From Azotimanducus sp963663145 (GTDB lineage Bacteria; Pseudomonadota; Gammaproteobacteria; Pseudomonadales; Azotimanducaceae): 64,000 nt of DNA. Below are positions 54,197 to 63,287 of this stretch, in pieces. The notes under the pieces are model-generated. The model searched no databases, had not been told where the DNA came from, and saw only the letters and a program-made list of their open reading frames with translations. The translations under genes were made by a program, and so were the position numbers. The stretch is taken from the NCBI GenBank assembly GCA_963663145.1, contig OY760134.1:62001-126000 (forward strand), written 5' to 3'. Every line of letters begins with the position of its first letter. Positions within the stretch are counted from its first letter, which is position 1.

Positions 54197-55361
54197 ACTT
54201 CCATCACCGCTTGCAGGTATCCGCGTACTTGAACTCTCAAGGGTGCTTTCGGGCCCATATATCGGAAGACTGATGGCCGACTTGGGCGCCGAGGTTGTCA
54301 AAATCGAACCGCCGGACGGAGACGTCACTCGCAATTGGGGGCGATCGCAGGCGGGGATGAGAGGCTACTTCCTGCAATGGAATCTCGGCAAGCGCGGGGT
54401 GTGCGTGGACCTCAATCGAGAAGGAGGGCCAGAATTGGTAAGGGACCTCGCAGGCAAGGCGGATGTGCTGGTGGAGAACTTTCGTCCTCATGTGATGCAA
54501 CGCTATGGACTCGACTATGCGCGACTTTCGGCATTGAATCCTTCTTTGGTGATGGCCTCGATCACCGGCTTTGGCGCGGATAGTCCGCAAGGCCATCGCG
54601 GTGCCTATGCGCCGGTGATTCATGCGGAAACAGGCTTGATTGCGCGGCAAGCAAAAGCTAGCGAAGGAGGGATTGTCGATATCGAAACTTCGTTCGCCGA
54701 CACGGCATCGGCGCTGCACACGCTGGTGGCCATACTTTCGGCGCTCCTACTGCGAAACTCCACGGGCACTGGTCAATATGTGGACATGGCGATGATCGAT
54801 GCGCAGATTGCCACTGACGATATCGGCGTCTATGAAATCGAGGATTCGCTACCCACGCGGCCGCTCGGAAATCGTGTCTGGGAAATCGAGAGCGGATTTG
54901 TGCTGATTGCCGCCGATGCTCGATTGCTGTGGCGCGTGTTGAGTGCCAAATTCGGGCTCATCGACCCCACGCCCAAGGATGCGGACATCGAGCAAAAGAT
55001 ACGCAACCGGCGTCGCGTGATTGGCGAATTTCTTCGCGCCTTGCCTTCAAGGGAAGCTTTCATTGAACTGATGGACAAGCACAACATACATTGGGGCGAC
55101 GTGCGTGAAACCCAGCGCATGGAGGAATCGGAGGCCATATCGCATCGCGGCATGGTCACTCAGGTGAGCGACCATCTTGGTGACACGCGCCCAGCATTGA
55201 AGACCCCCTACAGATTCTCTGCGGCGAAAAGCGAGATACGCAGCTACGCGCCCTACTTGGGTGAGCACAATAGTCGAGTGCTCAAGGAGTGGCTCGGCAT
55301 GGAAGACGCAGCGATCCAAGCGCTCGAAGATGCCGGCACGCTGATCCAAGAATCTCGTTAG
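54186..55361 (+). CDS. CaiB/BaiF-family CoA transferase (family III)
   Basis: A 391-residue protein with family III features: 'LAGIRVLELSRVLSGPYIGR', 'MADLGAEVVKIEPPDGD', 'WNLGKRGVCVDLNREGG', 'DVLVENFRPHVMQRYGLDY' and the catalytic Asp region 'GQYVDMAMIDAQIA'. It moves CoA between carboxylic acids; the substrate pair cannot be inferred. 'GGIVDIETSFADTASALHTL' precedes the catalytic part. Overlaps msrA by 11 bases. Confidence 0.92.
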   Translation: MPTELPSPLAGIRVLELSRVLSGPYIGRLMADLGAEVVKIEPPDGDVTRNWGRSQAGMRGYFLQWNLGKRGVCVDLNREGGPELVRDLAGKADVLVENFRPHVMQRYGLDYARLSALNPSLVMASITGFGADSPQGHRGAYAPVIHAETGLIARQAKASEGGIVDIETSFADTASALHTLVAILSALLLRNSTGTGQYVDMAMIDAQIATDDIGVYEIEDSLPTRPLGNRVWEIESGFVLIAADARLLWRVLSAKFGLIDPTPKDADIEQKIRNRRRVIGEFLRALPSREAFIELMDKHNIHWGDVRETQRMEESEAISHRGMVTQVSDHLGDTRPALKTPYRFSAAKSEIRSYAPYLGEHNSRVLKEWLGMEDAAIQALEDAGTLIQESR

Positions 55362-55408
55362 CCCTCGCCAAACCACTCTTGGAACGCAAACAAGTTGGCG
55401 CGGGCATC

Positions 55409-56803
55409 GTGGCAATAGGCATAGGGATAGATTTTGGGACGACGAATAGTTCGGCCGCCATTTGCGATGAATTCGGTGTGCGACAGATCAAACTCGATCA
55501 GGGCTTGGAGATCATGCCGTCTGCCACCTATCTGGACAGGCGCTTTCAAGTGCTTACCGGCCAGAGTGCCATATTGACCTACGTCGCGGACAACACCGGT
55601 CGGACGGTCGAATTCATTCCGGAAATCATCGGCGAAGAGAGTGAGTGGCACACCCCCATAACGCCCGGAAGTACAGCACCCCTCGCCACTCGCGGTCGGC
55701 CCATCTATGGCCCCGCGATGGAAGACTCAGGTCTCAAAGGACGTCTGCTCATGGGGGTGAAGCGCTTGCTTGGTGATGAGCGGACACCTCGATTAGCGGT
55801 GTTTGATCGGAACTTCCGATTGGCGGCTTTGATCACGCCGATCCTGAAGGCGATCAGGGAGCGATTGGAAGCAGAGACACGCTTGGACTTGGCAGTGTGC
55901 GTTGGACGCCCAGTGAACTATGAGGGGCGCGATCGGCATAAGAATCAAACGGCGTTGCAGCGAATGACCGATGCCCTGAAGTATGCCGGTATTGCTCGGC
56001 ACGAGTTTATTGAGGAGCCCGTGGCGGCGGCGCGAAGTTATCTGCAAGGGCGGGACGGTGCGGATGTTGAGCATGCCCTCACGGTGGATTTCGGCGGAGG
56101 GACGCTGGACCTGTGCATCATGAAGGTTGGAGAGGGCGGCAACTTCGAGGTCGTCGCCACCCACGGTCTTGCATTGGGTGGCGTACACATAGATCAGCGC
56201 CTGCTTCGCAAACTGATATTTCCCTTACTCGGCGAAGGTGGACACTGGATCAGGCGAACCGAACAGGGTGAGAATTGTGCTCGTTTTCCGTTCGACGACT
56301 TCGCACCCCTGATGCTCAACTGGGCTGTGTCGCATCAGCTCAACCAGAATCGTTTCACCTCGGTGGTGCAACAGGCTATTGATGGCGGTGGTGACGACTT
56401 TCAGGCCTTCGAGCGGCTGATGGACTACACTCGTCAGAATCTCGGTTTTCCGGTGTTTCATGCCATAGGCGAGTGCAAGATAGCGCTCTCGGAACAGAAT
56501 GAGGCGCTGCTCGATATCCCCGAATTGGATATATCCCGGCCGCTCACGCGAAGGGAATTCGAGTGTCTGATAGACGACCTGCTTGAGCAGTTCTCTCAAG
56601 CGGTGCACCAAACGCTCGAACTTGCAAACCTCAAGGCTGAGGCGATCGATGTCGTGTTGAGGACAGGTGGATCATCAGAAGTACCGGCGGTGATCGACCT
56701 CTTGGACTGCTTCTTTCCCGGGCGAGTTGTGCGCCACGACACCTTCGGCAGCGTCTCCAAGGGCCTCGCGATTATGAGCTACGAACGTCAGAAGACAGCA
56801 TAA
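55409..56803 (+). CDS. Hsp70-family protein (YegD-like)
   Basis: A 464-residue actin-fold ATPase from GTG 55409: phosphate-1 'IGIDFGTTNSSAAICDE', 'EEPVAAARSYLQGRDGAD', phosphate-2 'LTVDFGGGTLDLCIMKVGEG' and adenosine motif 'DVVLRTGGSSEVPAVIDLL'. It lacks the long substrate-binding domain of DnaK, as YegD-type proteins do. GTG 55409 sits just before the first strand; the longer upstream frame overlaps the CoA-transferase gene and is not conserved-looking. Client unknown. Confidence 0.88.
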   Translation: MAIGIGIDFGTTNSSAAICDEFGVRQIKLDQGLEIMPSATYLDRRFQVLTGQSAILTYVADNTGRTVEFIPEIIGEESEWHTPITPGSTAPLATRGRPIYGPAMEDSGLKGRLLMGVKRLLGDERTPRLAVFDRNFRLAALITPILKAIRERLEAETRLDLAVCVGRPVNYEGRDRHKNQTALQRMTDALKYAGIARHEFIEEPVAAARSYLQGRDGADVEHALTVDFGGGTLDLCIMKVGEGGNFEVVATHGLALGGVHIDQRLLRKLIFPLLGEGGHWIRRTEQGENCARFPFDDFAPLMLNWAVSHQLNQNRFTSVVQQAIDGGGDDFQAFERLMDYTRQNLGFPVFHAIGECKIALSEQNEALLDIPELDISRPLTRREFECLIDDLLEQFSQAVHQTLELANLKAEAIDVVLRTGGSSEVPAVIDLLDCFFPGRVVRHDTFGSVSKGLAIMSYERQKTA

Positions 56804-56907
56804 GCACCACGAACAACCCCGGAAGCGAAGAAGGCGAAGTCAAAATTCCAAGGCGATTTTGCGGCGGACATCCTGTGCCCGGCCCTTCAGGTGCTCTAGG
56901 CCCACAG

Positions 56908-57597
56908 CTACTCGTAAGTCCCAAACATCTTGTCCCAGAAAGGAAAAATGGATCCGTAATTGCGCCTTGGGTTGACGCCGTGATGATGGTCGTGGGTGCG
57001 CGCCCAATAGTTGGTCAGCTTGAAAACGGGGTGCGGCAGCGCGAGCCCTGTGTGGTTGATGTTGTTGACTGTCAGGTAGATGAATGCCGCAACGATGAAG
57101 CTCAGAGTGCTCATGGGCCCGACAATCACCACACTCAGGAAAAACAGACCGAGCCCCGCGAAGTTATCCAGAGGATCAAGATAGAGGCCATCCGCCGCAG
57201 TAGGATTGCGCACCTTGTGATGCATGCCGTGCACGAGTTTCATGAGCGTCGGTTGATGAAAGGCCCTGTGCATCAGGTAGTACATGAAGTCGTACAGCAA
57301 GAGAACGGCCAGCACATCGAAGACCACGCGAGATGGGTTGGCGGTCAAGCCCGCAGTGACAAACCCTTGAAAGAAGTAGGCAAATCCGAAGTAAAGGGCG
57401 AGCGCGAGGATGCCGTTCAATGAAATGCGCCAATACTTGTTGCTTGAAGGCACGGGCATTAGATTGCGATTACGCAGCCGGTATTTCTTGAGTCCGCTGG
57501 CCTCCACCGCCCAGACGGCCAGCGAATCGAAGACAAATGCGAACAGCAGCACGCCCGCAAGTCCTATCCATAACGCGCTGTTCATTGTGCTGATCAT
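56908..57597 (-). CDS. Sterol desaturase/fatty-acid hydroxylase-family membrane protein
   Basis: A 229-residue membrane protein with hydrophobic segments and the histidine motifs of the di-iron hydroxylase family: 'HRAFHQ', 'HGMHHK', 'NHTG' and 'HDHHHG'. Members hydroxylate or desaturate lipids; the substrate is unknown. 'LYDFMYYLMHRAFHQPTLMK' is the typical core. It is convergent with the Hsp70-like gene and followed by nothing on its own strand. Confidence 0.9.
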   Translation of the reverse strand: MISTMNSALWIGLAGVLLFAFVFDSLAVWAVEASGLKKYRLRNRNLMPVPSSNKYWRISLNGILALALYFGFAYFFQGFVTAGLTANPSRVVFDVLAVLLLYDFMYYLMHRAFHQPTLMKLVHGMHHKVRNPTAADGLYLDPLDNFAGLGLFFLSVVIVGPMSTLSFIVAAFIYLTVNNINHTGLALPHPVFKLTNYWARTHDHHHGVNPRRNYGSIFPFWDKMFGTYE

Positions 57598-57684
57598 CGG
57601 GTATTCAGCTTTCGGCCCCGCAGCTGAAGCAGCCGGGCGACCACGCCCTCCGGCACCCTCCCAAACCTTTAGATTCCCATAGTA

Positions 57685-58599
57685 TCAAGGCTTGTTGAGG
57701 CAAGCGAGCGAAAGGCCCTTCTCCGCGCGAATCTCTTCAATGCGCGCGTCCTTTGCGCGCCACATCTCGGCCATCCAGTCGTGAGCCGCTTGGCGGTAGT
57801 GACCTGCTTCCGTTTTCTCGGTCTCGGCCAACGCGAATTCGGGTACTGAAATCACCCGAACTTCAAACTTCGTACGCCCCATCCGGCCGCACAAGAAGTC
57901 CCAGAAACCAGGTCTCCCATCGAGATACACGATGGTCACATCGATCACGCCTTCAAGGAGCGACCCCAAGTCCCGCAACACGGTTGCGGTGCCGCCGGTG
58001 CGTGGATTCAACAGATGTCGGTAAGGCGATGCCTGGCGCTGGTGCTTTTCCGGCGTGAAGCGCGTGCCTTCGCCGAAGATCATGATACCGGTAGGTCGCT
58101 TCTCGAAAATCTTGATGGCTCGCTCCATACTCAAGCGGTCTTTTTTTCGGAGCGCAGGATTGAATCGGGTCTTCTCACGCGAGTAGCGCTTCAAATAAGG
58201 AAAGCCGAGAAAATGCATGGCGAGACCGACGAGCGGCAGCCAGATGAGCACTTGCTTGTTGAAGAACTTGAGCGGTGGCACGTCGAGCCTCAAGAAATTT
58301 TGCAGCAGGATGATGTCGGCCCAGGATTGGTGGTTGGGAATCACCAAGAACCACTTGTCGCGGGAGAGCCGCTCGCGGCCTTGCCAAGCCACCTCGACTT
58401 TGCTCAAGAGTCGTGTGTCCATAAGCCAGCGATTGAGGTCAATGGCATGGTCGATTACCGCATCGACACGGCCGTCCATGATCTTTCGCCATGCGCGGAC
58501 AGGCACAATCAAGCGCAGCAATACCAGCACGTAGAGATATAAGGACATGATGCCGAGATTGAGGCCCAGTCCTGTTGCCATGACGACTCCGGTGAACAT
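57685..58599 (-). CDS. PlsC-family acyltransferase
   Basis: A 304-residue membrane protein with an N-terminal hydrophobic segment and acyltransferase motifs 'VIPNHQSWADIILLQNFL' (HxxxxD variant), 'FNPALRKKDRLSMERAIKIF' and 'GIMIFGEGTRFTPEKHQ'. It resembles 1-acylglycerol-3-phosphate acyltransferases of the YihG type, which modify phospholipid acyl composition. It lies 9 bases downstream of hisC. Confidence 0.9.
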   Translation of the reverse strand: MFTGVVMATGLGLNLGIMSLYLYVLVLLRLIVPVRAWRKIMDGRVDAVIDHAIDLNRWLMDTRLLSKVEVAWQGRERLSRDKWFLVIPNHQSWADIILLQNFLRLDVPPLKFFNKQVLIWLPLVGLAMHFLGFPYLKRYSREKTRFNPALRKKDRLSMERAIKIFEKRPTGIMIFGEGTRFTPEKHQRQASPYRHLLNPRTGGTATVLRDLGSLLEGVIDVTIVYLDGRPGFWDFLCGRMGRTKFEVRVISVPEFALAETEKTEAGHYRQAAHDWMAEMWRAKDARIEEIRAEKGLSLACLNKP

Positions 58600-58608
58600 G
58601 ATAGGAAC

Positions 58609-59715
58609 CTAAGTCGAGGCGCTGGCCAACACTTGCGTGCAAGCTTCAAGCAGCCGTCCGTGTTCGTCCGGTGTACCTATGGAAATACGCAGGCGGTTAT
58701 TGTCGTCCTCAAAATAGCGCACGAGAATTCCCCGTGCCGTTAAGGATTCATACATGGCTGAAGCGTTCATGCCTTGCGGTGGCGCGGCATAAACAAAGTT
58801 CGTTTGCGAATCAGGCACCTCAAAGCCCAAATCACGCAATTGCTGGGTCAAATGACTGCGCTCGCGACGCACCGTGCCAGTTGTCTTTCTGGCGTACAGT
58901 TCATCTTCCCAAGCTGCAAGACCGAGGCGCTGCGCCAGAGCGTCGAGGTTATAACTGTCACGCACCTTGGTGGCCATAGGTTCAATGAGCGATGCCTGCC
59001 CGAGCCCAAACCCCAGCCGCAAGCCGGCGAGCGAATAGCCCTTGCTGAAGCTTCGCAGCAAGAGCACATTTGTGTGCCGTCCAATGAGTTGAATACACTT
59101 GTGCCGGACCTCAGGATCGACAAAATCTACATAGGCCTCGTCAATGAGCAATAAACCCGGCAGGCTCGAAGCCAGCTTGTCGAGTTCCTGAACGCCAAAC
59201 AGGCGTCCCGTGGGCGCATGCGGGTTCACCACCAACACCAAGCTCGCCTGTAGACGGTCAGCCTCATCCGCCAAATTGCTCGGCAGTGCAAAACCCTTAT
59301 CAAGCGGCAGACTCTTCCACCGACAAGCCTGCACCTCGGCGAGCACGGGATAGAGGGAGTAGGTCGGTTCGGTGCTGAGCACCCAACTTCCCGGTTCGCA
59401 AAAGGTGGTGAAGACCAGCCGCAGTAGTTCATCGCCGCCATTGGTGAGTAACACCTCCCCTTTCTGAAGCCCCAAGCGTTTGGCAATGGACTGTCGCAAG
59501 TCTCTCGAGCTCGGCTCGGGGTACTTGCGCAGCTTGTCGGCGTCGAATTGCTTCAGCGCCTCGGCAACGGCGGGACTCGGTGGATAGGGGTTCTCGTTGC
59601 TGTTCAGCTTGATGATGCGAGGGTCGCTCGGCTGCTCGCCCGGCGTGTATCCCGACATGGAGGCGATGTGCGCACGCTCGTAACTCAAGAAGCGGGGCCT
59701 CGTTGCAGGCGGCAA
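58609..59715 (-). CDS. hisC: Histidinol-phosphate aminotransferase (HisC type)
   Basis: A 368-residue PLP enzyme: 'IKLNSNENPYPPSPAVAEAL', 'RYPEPS'-like 'RKYPEPSSRDLRQSIAKRLG', 'LVVNPHAPTGRLFGVQEL', 'LLIDEAYVDF' and the PLP-lysine segment 'LLLRSFSKGYSLAGLRLGFG'. It transaminates imidazole-acetol phosphate in histidine synthesis. Start TTG 59715 follows the upstream gene's TGA directly. No other his gene is near, so this may be a second HisC-like copy. Confidence 0.92.
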   Translation of the reverse strand: MPPATRPRFLSYERAHIASMSGYTPGEQPSDPRIIKLNSNENPYPPSPAVAEALKQFDADKLRKYPEPSSRDLRQSIAKRLGLQKGEVLLTNGGDELLRLVFTTFCEPGSWVLSTEPTYSLYPVLAEVQACRWKSLPLDKGFALPSNLADEADRLQASLVLVVNPHAPTGRLFGVQELDKLASSLPGLLLIDEAYVDFVDPEVRHKCIQLIGRHTNVLLLRSFSKGYSLAGLRLGFGLGQASLIEPMATKVRDSYNLDALAQRLGLAAWEDELYARKTTGTVRRERSHLTQQLRDLGFEVPDSQTNFVYAAPPQGMNASAMYESLTARGILVRYFEDDNNRLRISIGTPDEHGRLLEACTQVLASAST

Positions 59716-60765
59716 TCAGCTTTCCGCATGACTCGTCTCTGATACGGAAGCAGCGCTGGCAGGACCGAGTAGCAAGCCGAGCCGCTGGGTACCGGCGCCC
59801 GCATCCAATGCAATCTTCGCCGTCACCGTCAATGGAACCGCCAACAGCATGCCCACTGGCCCAAGCAGCCAGCCCCAGAAGATCAAGGACAAGAACACCA
59901 CCAGCGTCGAGAGCCCAAGGCCCTGACCAAGAAACCTCGGTTCGATGAAGTTGCCGATGGCGATATTGGTGACCAAGAACCCGAGTGCGGTCACGATGGC
60001 CAGCGCCACGCCACCATCGCCCTGCATCAAAGCGAGCAGAACCGGAGGCACCGCAGCAATGATGGATCCAATGGCGGGCACGAAGTTCAAGAAGAAGGCC
60101 AAGAGACCCCACAGAAACGGATAATCCACGCCGATGACGGCAAGAAAACTGCCGAGGACCACGCCGGTGATCAGGCTGGTGGTGGCCTTGATCGCCATGT
60201 AGCGATTTAATGTGGTGGCGAACTGGTCGAAGTGTGGCAGGTCGCGATCAGGGTTTTGCAGCGCACTTAAGAGTTTCGGCCGAATCGTGGAGGCTTCGGC
60301 GAGAATGAAGATCACCGTCAGGAGAATGAGAAAACCGTTGCTCAGCACCCCTCCGAGACCGCGCAGCGTGGTGCCGGCAAGTTGCAGCGCGGTGCTTGGA
60401 TCGAACACCTCTCCATAGTCCGCCGGACGCGGCACGCCCTGCTCGGCCACCCAGTTGATGAGCGACTCGTATAGCACTGCAAGCCGCTGCTGATAGCTCG
60501 GCAGGGATTCAGTGAACTGCGCGACCGACTGGGTGAAGAGCGCGCCGACCGCGAGCAGTGCGGCCATGAGCGTCGCGATGACGATCAAGATCGCCAAGAC
60601 CTTTGGAACCTTGTGCCGTTCTAGCCAGAGCATGGGCGTGCTGGCCATGGTGGCGATGAATACCGACAGCAGGAAGGGCACCATGAGCGTTTGCGCGGCC
60701 TTGATGCCTGCGGCGATCACAACCAACGCCGCGAGAATCAATATGCCTCTGACGCCGAGGCTCAT
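59716..60765 (-). CDS. AI-2E/PerM-family transporter
   Basis: A 349-residue membrane protein with about seven to eight hydrophobic segments and the family blocks 'PFLLSVFIATMASTPMLWLE', 'GLLAFFLNFVPAIGSIIAAV' and 'NFIEPRFLGQGLGLSTLVVF'. Such proteins export autoinducer-2 or other small molecules or ions; specificity cannot be told. Its ATG overlaps the stop of the DEAD-box helicase gene (ATGA). Confidence 0.93.
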   Translation of the reverse strand: MSLGVRGILILAALVVIAAGIKAAQTLMVPFLLSVFIATMASTPMLWLERHKVPKVLAILIVIATLMAALLAVGALFTQSVAQFTESLPSYQQRLAVLYESLINWVAEQGVPRPADYGEVFDPSTALQLAGTTLRGLGGVLSNGFLILLTVIFILAEASTIRPKLLSALQNPDRDLPHFDQFATTLNRYMAIKATTSLITGVVLGSFLAVIGVDYPFLWGLLAFFLNFVPAIGSIIAAVPPVLLALMQGDGGVALAIVTALGFLVTNIAIGNFIEPRFLGQGLGLSTLVVFLSLIFWGWLLGPVGMLLAVPLTVTAKIALDAGAGTQRLGLLLGPASAASVSETSHAES

Positions 60766-61985
60766 TGCGCGGCCTCCAAGATCGGATCGGGCGGGTGTAC
60801 GCAGCTTGCCGGATGCCCCAGCACCTCCTCAATGGCGGGCAAGGAAAAGGCGTCGTCTTCACAAACGAAACTCACCGCCTTGCCATCGGCGCCCGCGCGC
60901 CCTGTGCGGCCGATACGATGCACATAATCTTGCGCCTCATATGGAAGATCGAAGTTTACGACATGAGAGATGGCTTCCACATGCAGGCCACGGCCTGCCA
61001 CATCCGTTGCCACCAAGGTTGGAGATGAGCCCTCGCGAAAACGCGACAACACCTTGAGGCGTTTGCGCTGTGGGACATCGCCCGTGAGCAATTGACAACT
61101 CGCCCCCAATTGCTTGAGACCTTCGACCACCCTTGCGCCTTGGTCGCGTCGGTTCACGAACACCAATACGCGGCTGCCATTCGCCTGATCCAAGAGCGCC
61201 TTGAGGGTGTTGAGCTTTTCGGTCGTACTCACCATCCAGAAGTGCTGTTCGACGCTCTCAGCCGCAACCTGCTCGGGTTTGACGCGAATATGCCTGGCAT
61301 CGAGCGTCCAAGACTCGGCAATCCGCTTGACATCCTCGTTGAAGGTGGCGCTGAAGAAGAGGGTATGCCGCGAACGCTTGTGGGGTGTCATGTGCACGAT
61401 CCTGCGCACATCCGGGATGAACCCCATGTCCATGAGGCGGTCGGCTTCATCGATCACCAAGGTTTCCACTTGTCCCAAGTGAACCTGCCTTCGCCGCGCG
61501 AAATCAATGAGCCTGCCGGGGGTCGCAACGAGAATATCGATCGCGTCCTCGGCAAGCCGCAAGCGTTGACGCTCGAAGTCCATGCCGCCGATGATAGACA
61601 CCACCTTGGTCGGGCAGAAGCGGGCGATCTCGGTCGCGTCCTCGGCAATCTGCATGGCAAGCTCTCTGGTTGGCGCCAAGATGAGTGCCCGAGGCACACC
61701 CGGTTCGCGCGGCTCGGGAAGCGGATTCTCAAGTTGATGCGTGATCGTTCCGATGAGAAAGGCGGCCGTCTTGCCGGTTCCCGTTTGCGCCTGTCCGACG
61801 AGATCGTAGTCGCTTAAAGCGTAGGGCAGCGCCTCACCCTGGATGGGCGTGCAGTATTCGAACCCCAGCCTCGAGATGCCGCGCATGAGCGGCAGAGGCA
61901 GGCCGTAATCATGAAAGCGGTCGAGGCCTTCCACCTCCGGCACTTGGAATTCATTGAGAGACCATTCGCGGCCCTTGCGGGTCAT
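60762..61985 (-). CDS. DEAD-box RNA helicase (RhlB-like)
   Basis: A 407-residue helicase with Q-motif 'SRLGFEYCTPIQGEALP', motif I 'AQTGTGKT', motif II in 'VIDEADRLMDMGF', motif III 'FFSATF', and motif VI 'HRIGRTGRAG'. Short N- and C-terminal extensions fit RhlB, an RNA degradosome helicase, though the assignment to RhlB rather than another DEAD protein is tentative. Gene order with the AI-2E transporter suggests a shared transcript. Confidence 0.93.
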   Translation of the reverse strand: MTRKGREWSLNEFQVPEVEGLDRFHDYGLPLPLMRGISRLGFEYCTPIQGEALPYALSDYDLVGQAQTGTGKTAAFLIGTITHQLENPLPEPREPGVPRALILAPTRELAMQIAEDATEIARFCPTKVVSIIGGMDFERQRLRLAEDAIDILVATPGRLIDFARRRQVHLGQVETLVIDEADRLMDMGFIPDVRRIVHMTPHKRSRHTLFFSATFNEDVKRIAESWTLDARHIRVKPEQVAAESVEQHFWMVSTTEKLNTLKALLDQANGSRVLVFVNRRDQGARVVEGLKQLGASCQLLTGDVPQRKRLKVLSRFREGSSPTLVATDVAGRGLHVEAISHVVNFDLPYEAQDYVHRIGRTGRAGADGKAVSFVCEDDAFSLPAIEEVLGHPASCVHPPDPILEAAQ

Positions 61986-61997
61986 TTTCGGGTTCTC

Positions 61998-63287
61998 CTA
62001 GGCGACCAGTGCTTCGAGCGTGGCGAGACGAGCGCACAGCACGAAGGCATCCATCGCCTCCTCAAGGTCTTCGAGCGGCGGCAGGGTCGGTGCCAAGCGG
62101 ATGTGGCTGTCATCAGGATCATGGCCATAGGGGAAGGAAGCGCCTGCGGGCGTCAAGGCCACGCCCGCTTCGCGCGCCAGTTGCACGCAGCGTTTCGCCG
62201 TGCCATTCATGAGATTCACTGAGACGAAGTAGCCACCTGTGGGTGTGGACCAAGTGGCGAGGTCTGAGAGTCCTTCGCCAAGATGTCGCTTGACCGATTC
62301 GAATTTTGGCACCATATGCGCTGCTTGCGCTCGCATGTGGGCTTCAAGCCGCCCTTTCAGAAAGCGTGCATGGCGGAGCTGATTCACCTTGTCCGGCCCC
62401 ACCGCCAACACCACAAGATGATCAAGCATGGCCTTGCGTAGCTTGGCACCGGAGGCGAAAAATCCCACGCCCGAACCCGCATAAGTGATCTTCGAGGTGG
62501 AGGCGAACACGGCCATCTGGTCTTGGGTTCCCTGCGCCTTGGCGGCTTCCAAAGGCGACTTAAGTACCGGTCCCGGAAAGTGCAATTCATGCACCCCATA
62601 GGCGTTGTCCATCACTACGAGAAAGCCCTGTCCGGCGATGCGCGGGAGCGCGGCGAGCCGGTCTATGACTCTGCCGGAATAAGTCACGCCGGTGGGGTTG
62701 GAGTGCTTGGGTACGTTCCAAATGCCCTTGATCAGGGGATCCTTTCGCACCAGGTCTTCGACCAGATCCATGTCCGGCCCATCCTCCAAGATGGGCACGT
62801 TGATCATATCGATATCAAAGGCTTGGGTGAGTGTGAAGTGACGATCATATCCGGGAACCGGGCAGAGGAACTTGATTCGGCCGGACCCAGCTTCGGACTG
62901 CCAAGCGGGGTGCTCGCACAGCCCAAAGTGGTGCGCGAAGTGTACGAGATAGTACATGAGCGTAAGGCTTGAGCTATTCCAGGCGATGACCTCGCCCGGC
63001 TTGGCATCGAGCAGTTCGCCACCGAGCTCCCGGCCTTCAACGAGGCCTTCCAAGGTGCCGTAGTTGCGCGTGTCCGTGCCATCGACGGAGCTCGTGCCCT
63101 CCTGCAAGAGGCCGTCCATCGGGTCGGAAAGGTCGAGCTGTAGCGACGACGGCTTGCCGCGGGTGAGGTCCAAGGAGAGTCCAAGCGCCTTCAAGGCAAG
63201 GTATTCACCCTGCAACTGTTCGAGCAGGCGCTTTCGCTCGCGGATGCTCAGGGCATTCAGATGCTCCAGCGTGAATGATGTCTTCAT
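61998..63287 (-). CDS. Class I aminotransferase (aspartate aminotransferase, subgroup Ic-like)
   Basis: A 429-residue PLP enzyme: 'LSLDLTRGKPSSLQLDLSDP', 'TRNYGTLEGLVEGRELGGEL', 'GIWNVPKHSNPTGVTYSG', 'VMDNAYGVHELHF' and the lysine segment 'AVFASTSKITYAGSGVGFFA'. These match the compact aspartate/alanine aminotransferase group distinct from AspC. ATG 63287 is used; it overlaps the argC stop (ATGA), so both are cotranscribed. Confidence 0.9.
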   Translation of the reverse strand: MKTSFTLEHLNALSIRERKRLLEQLQGEYLALKALGLSLDLTRGKPSSLQLDLSDPMDGLLQEGTSSVDGTDTRNYGTLEGLVEGRELGGELLDAKPGEVIAWNSSSLTLMYYLVHFAHHFGLCEHPAWQSEAGSGRIKFLCPVPGYDRHFTLTQAFDIDMINVPILEDGPDMDLVEDLVRKDPLIKGIWNVPKHSNPTGVTYSGRVIDRLAALPRIAGQGFLVVMDNAYGVHELHFPGPVLKSPLEAAKAQGTQDQMAVFASTSKITYAGSGVGFFASGAKLRKAMLDHLVVLAVGPDKVNQLRHARFLKGRLEAHMRAQAAHMVPKFESVKRHLGEGLSDLATWSTPTGGYFVSVNLMNGTAKRCVQLAREAGVALTPAGASFPYGHDPDDSHIRLAPTLPPLEDLEEAMDAFVLCARLATLEALVA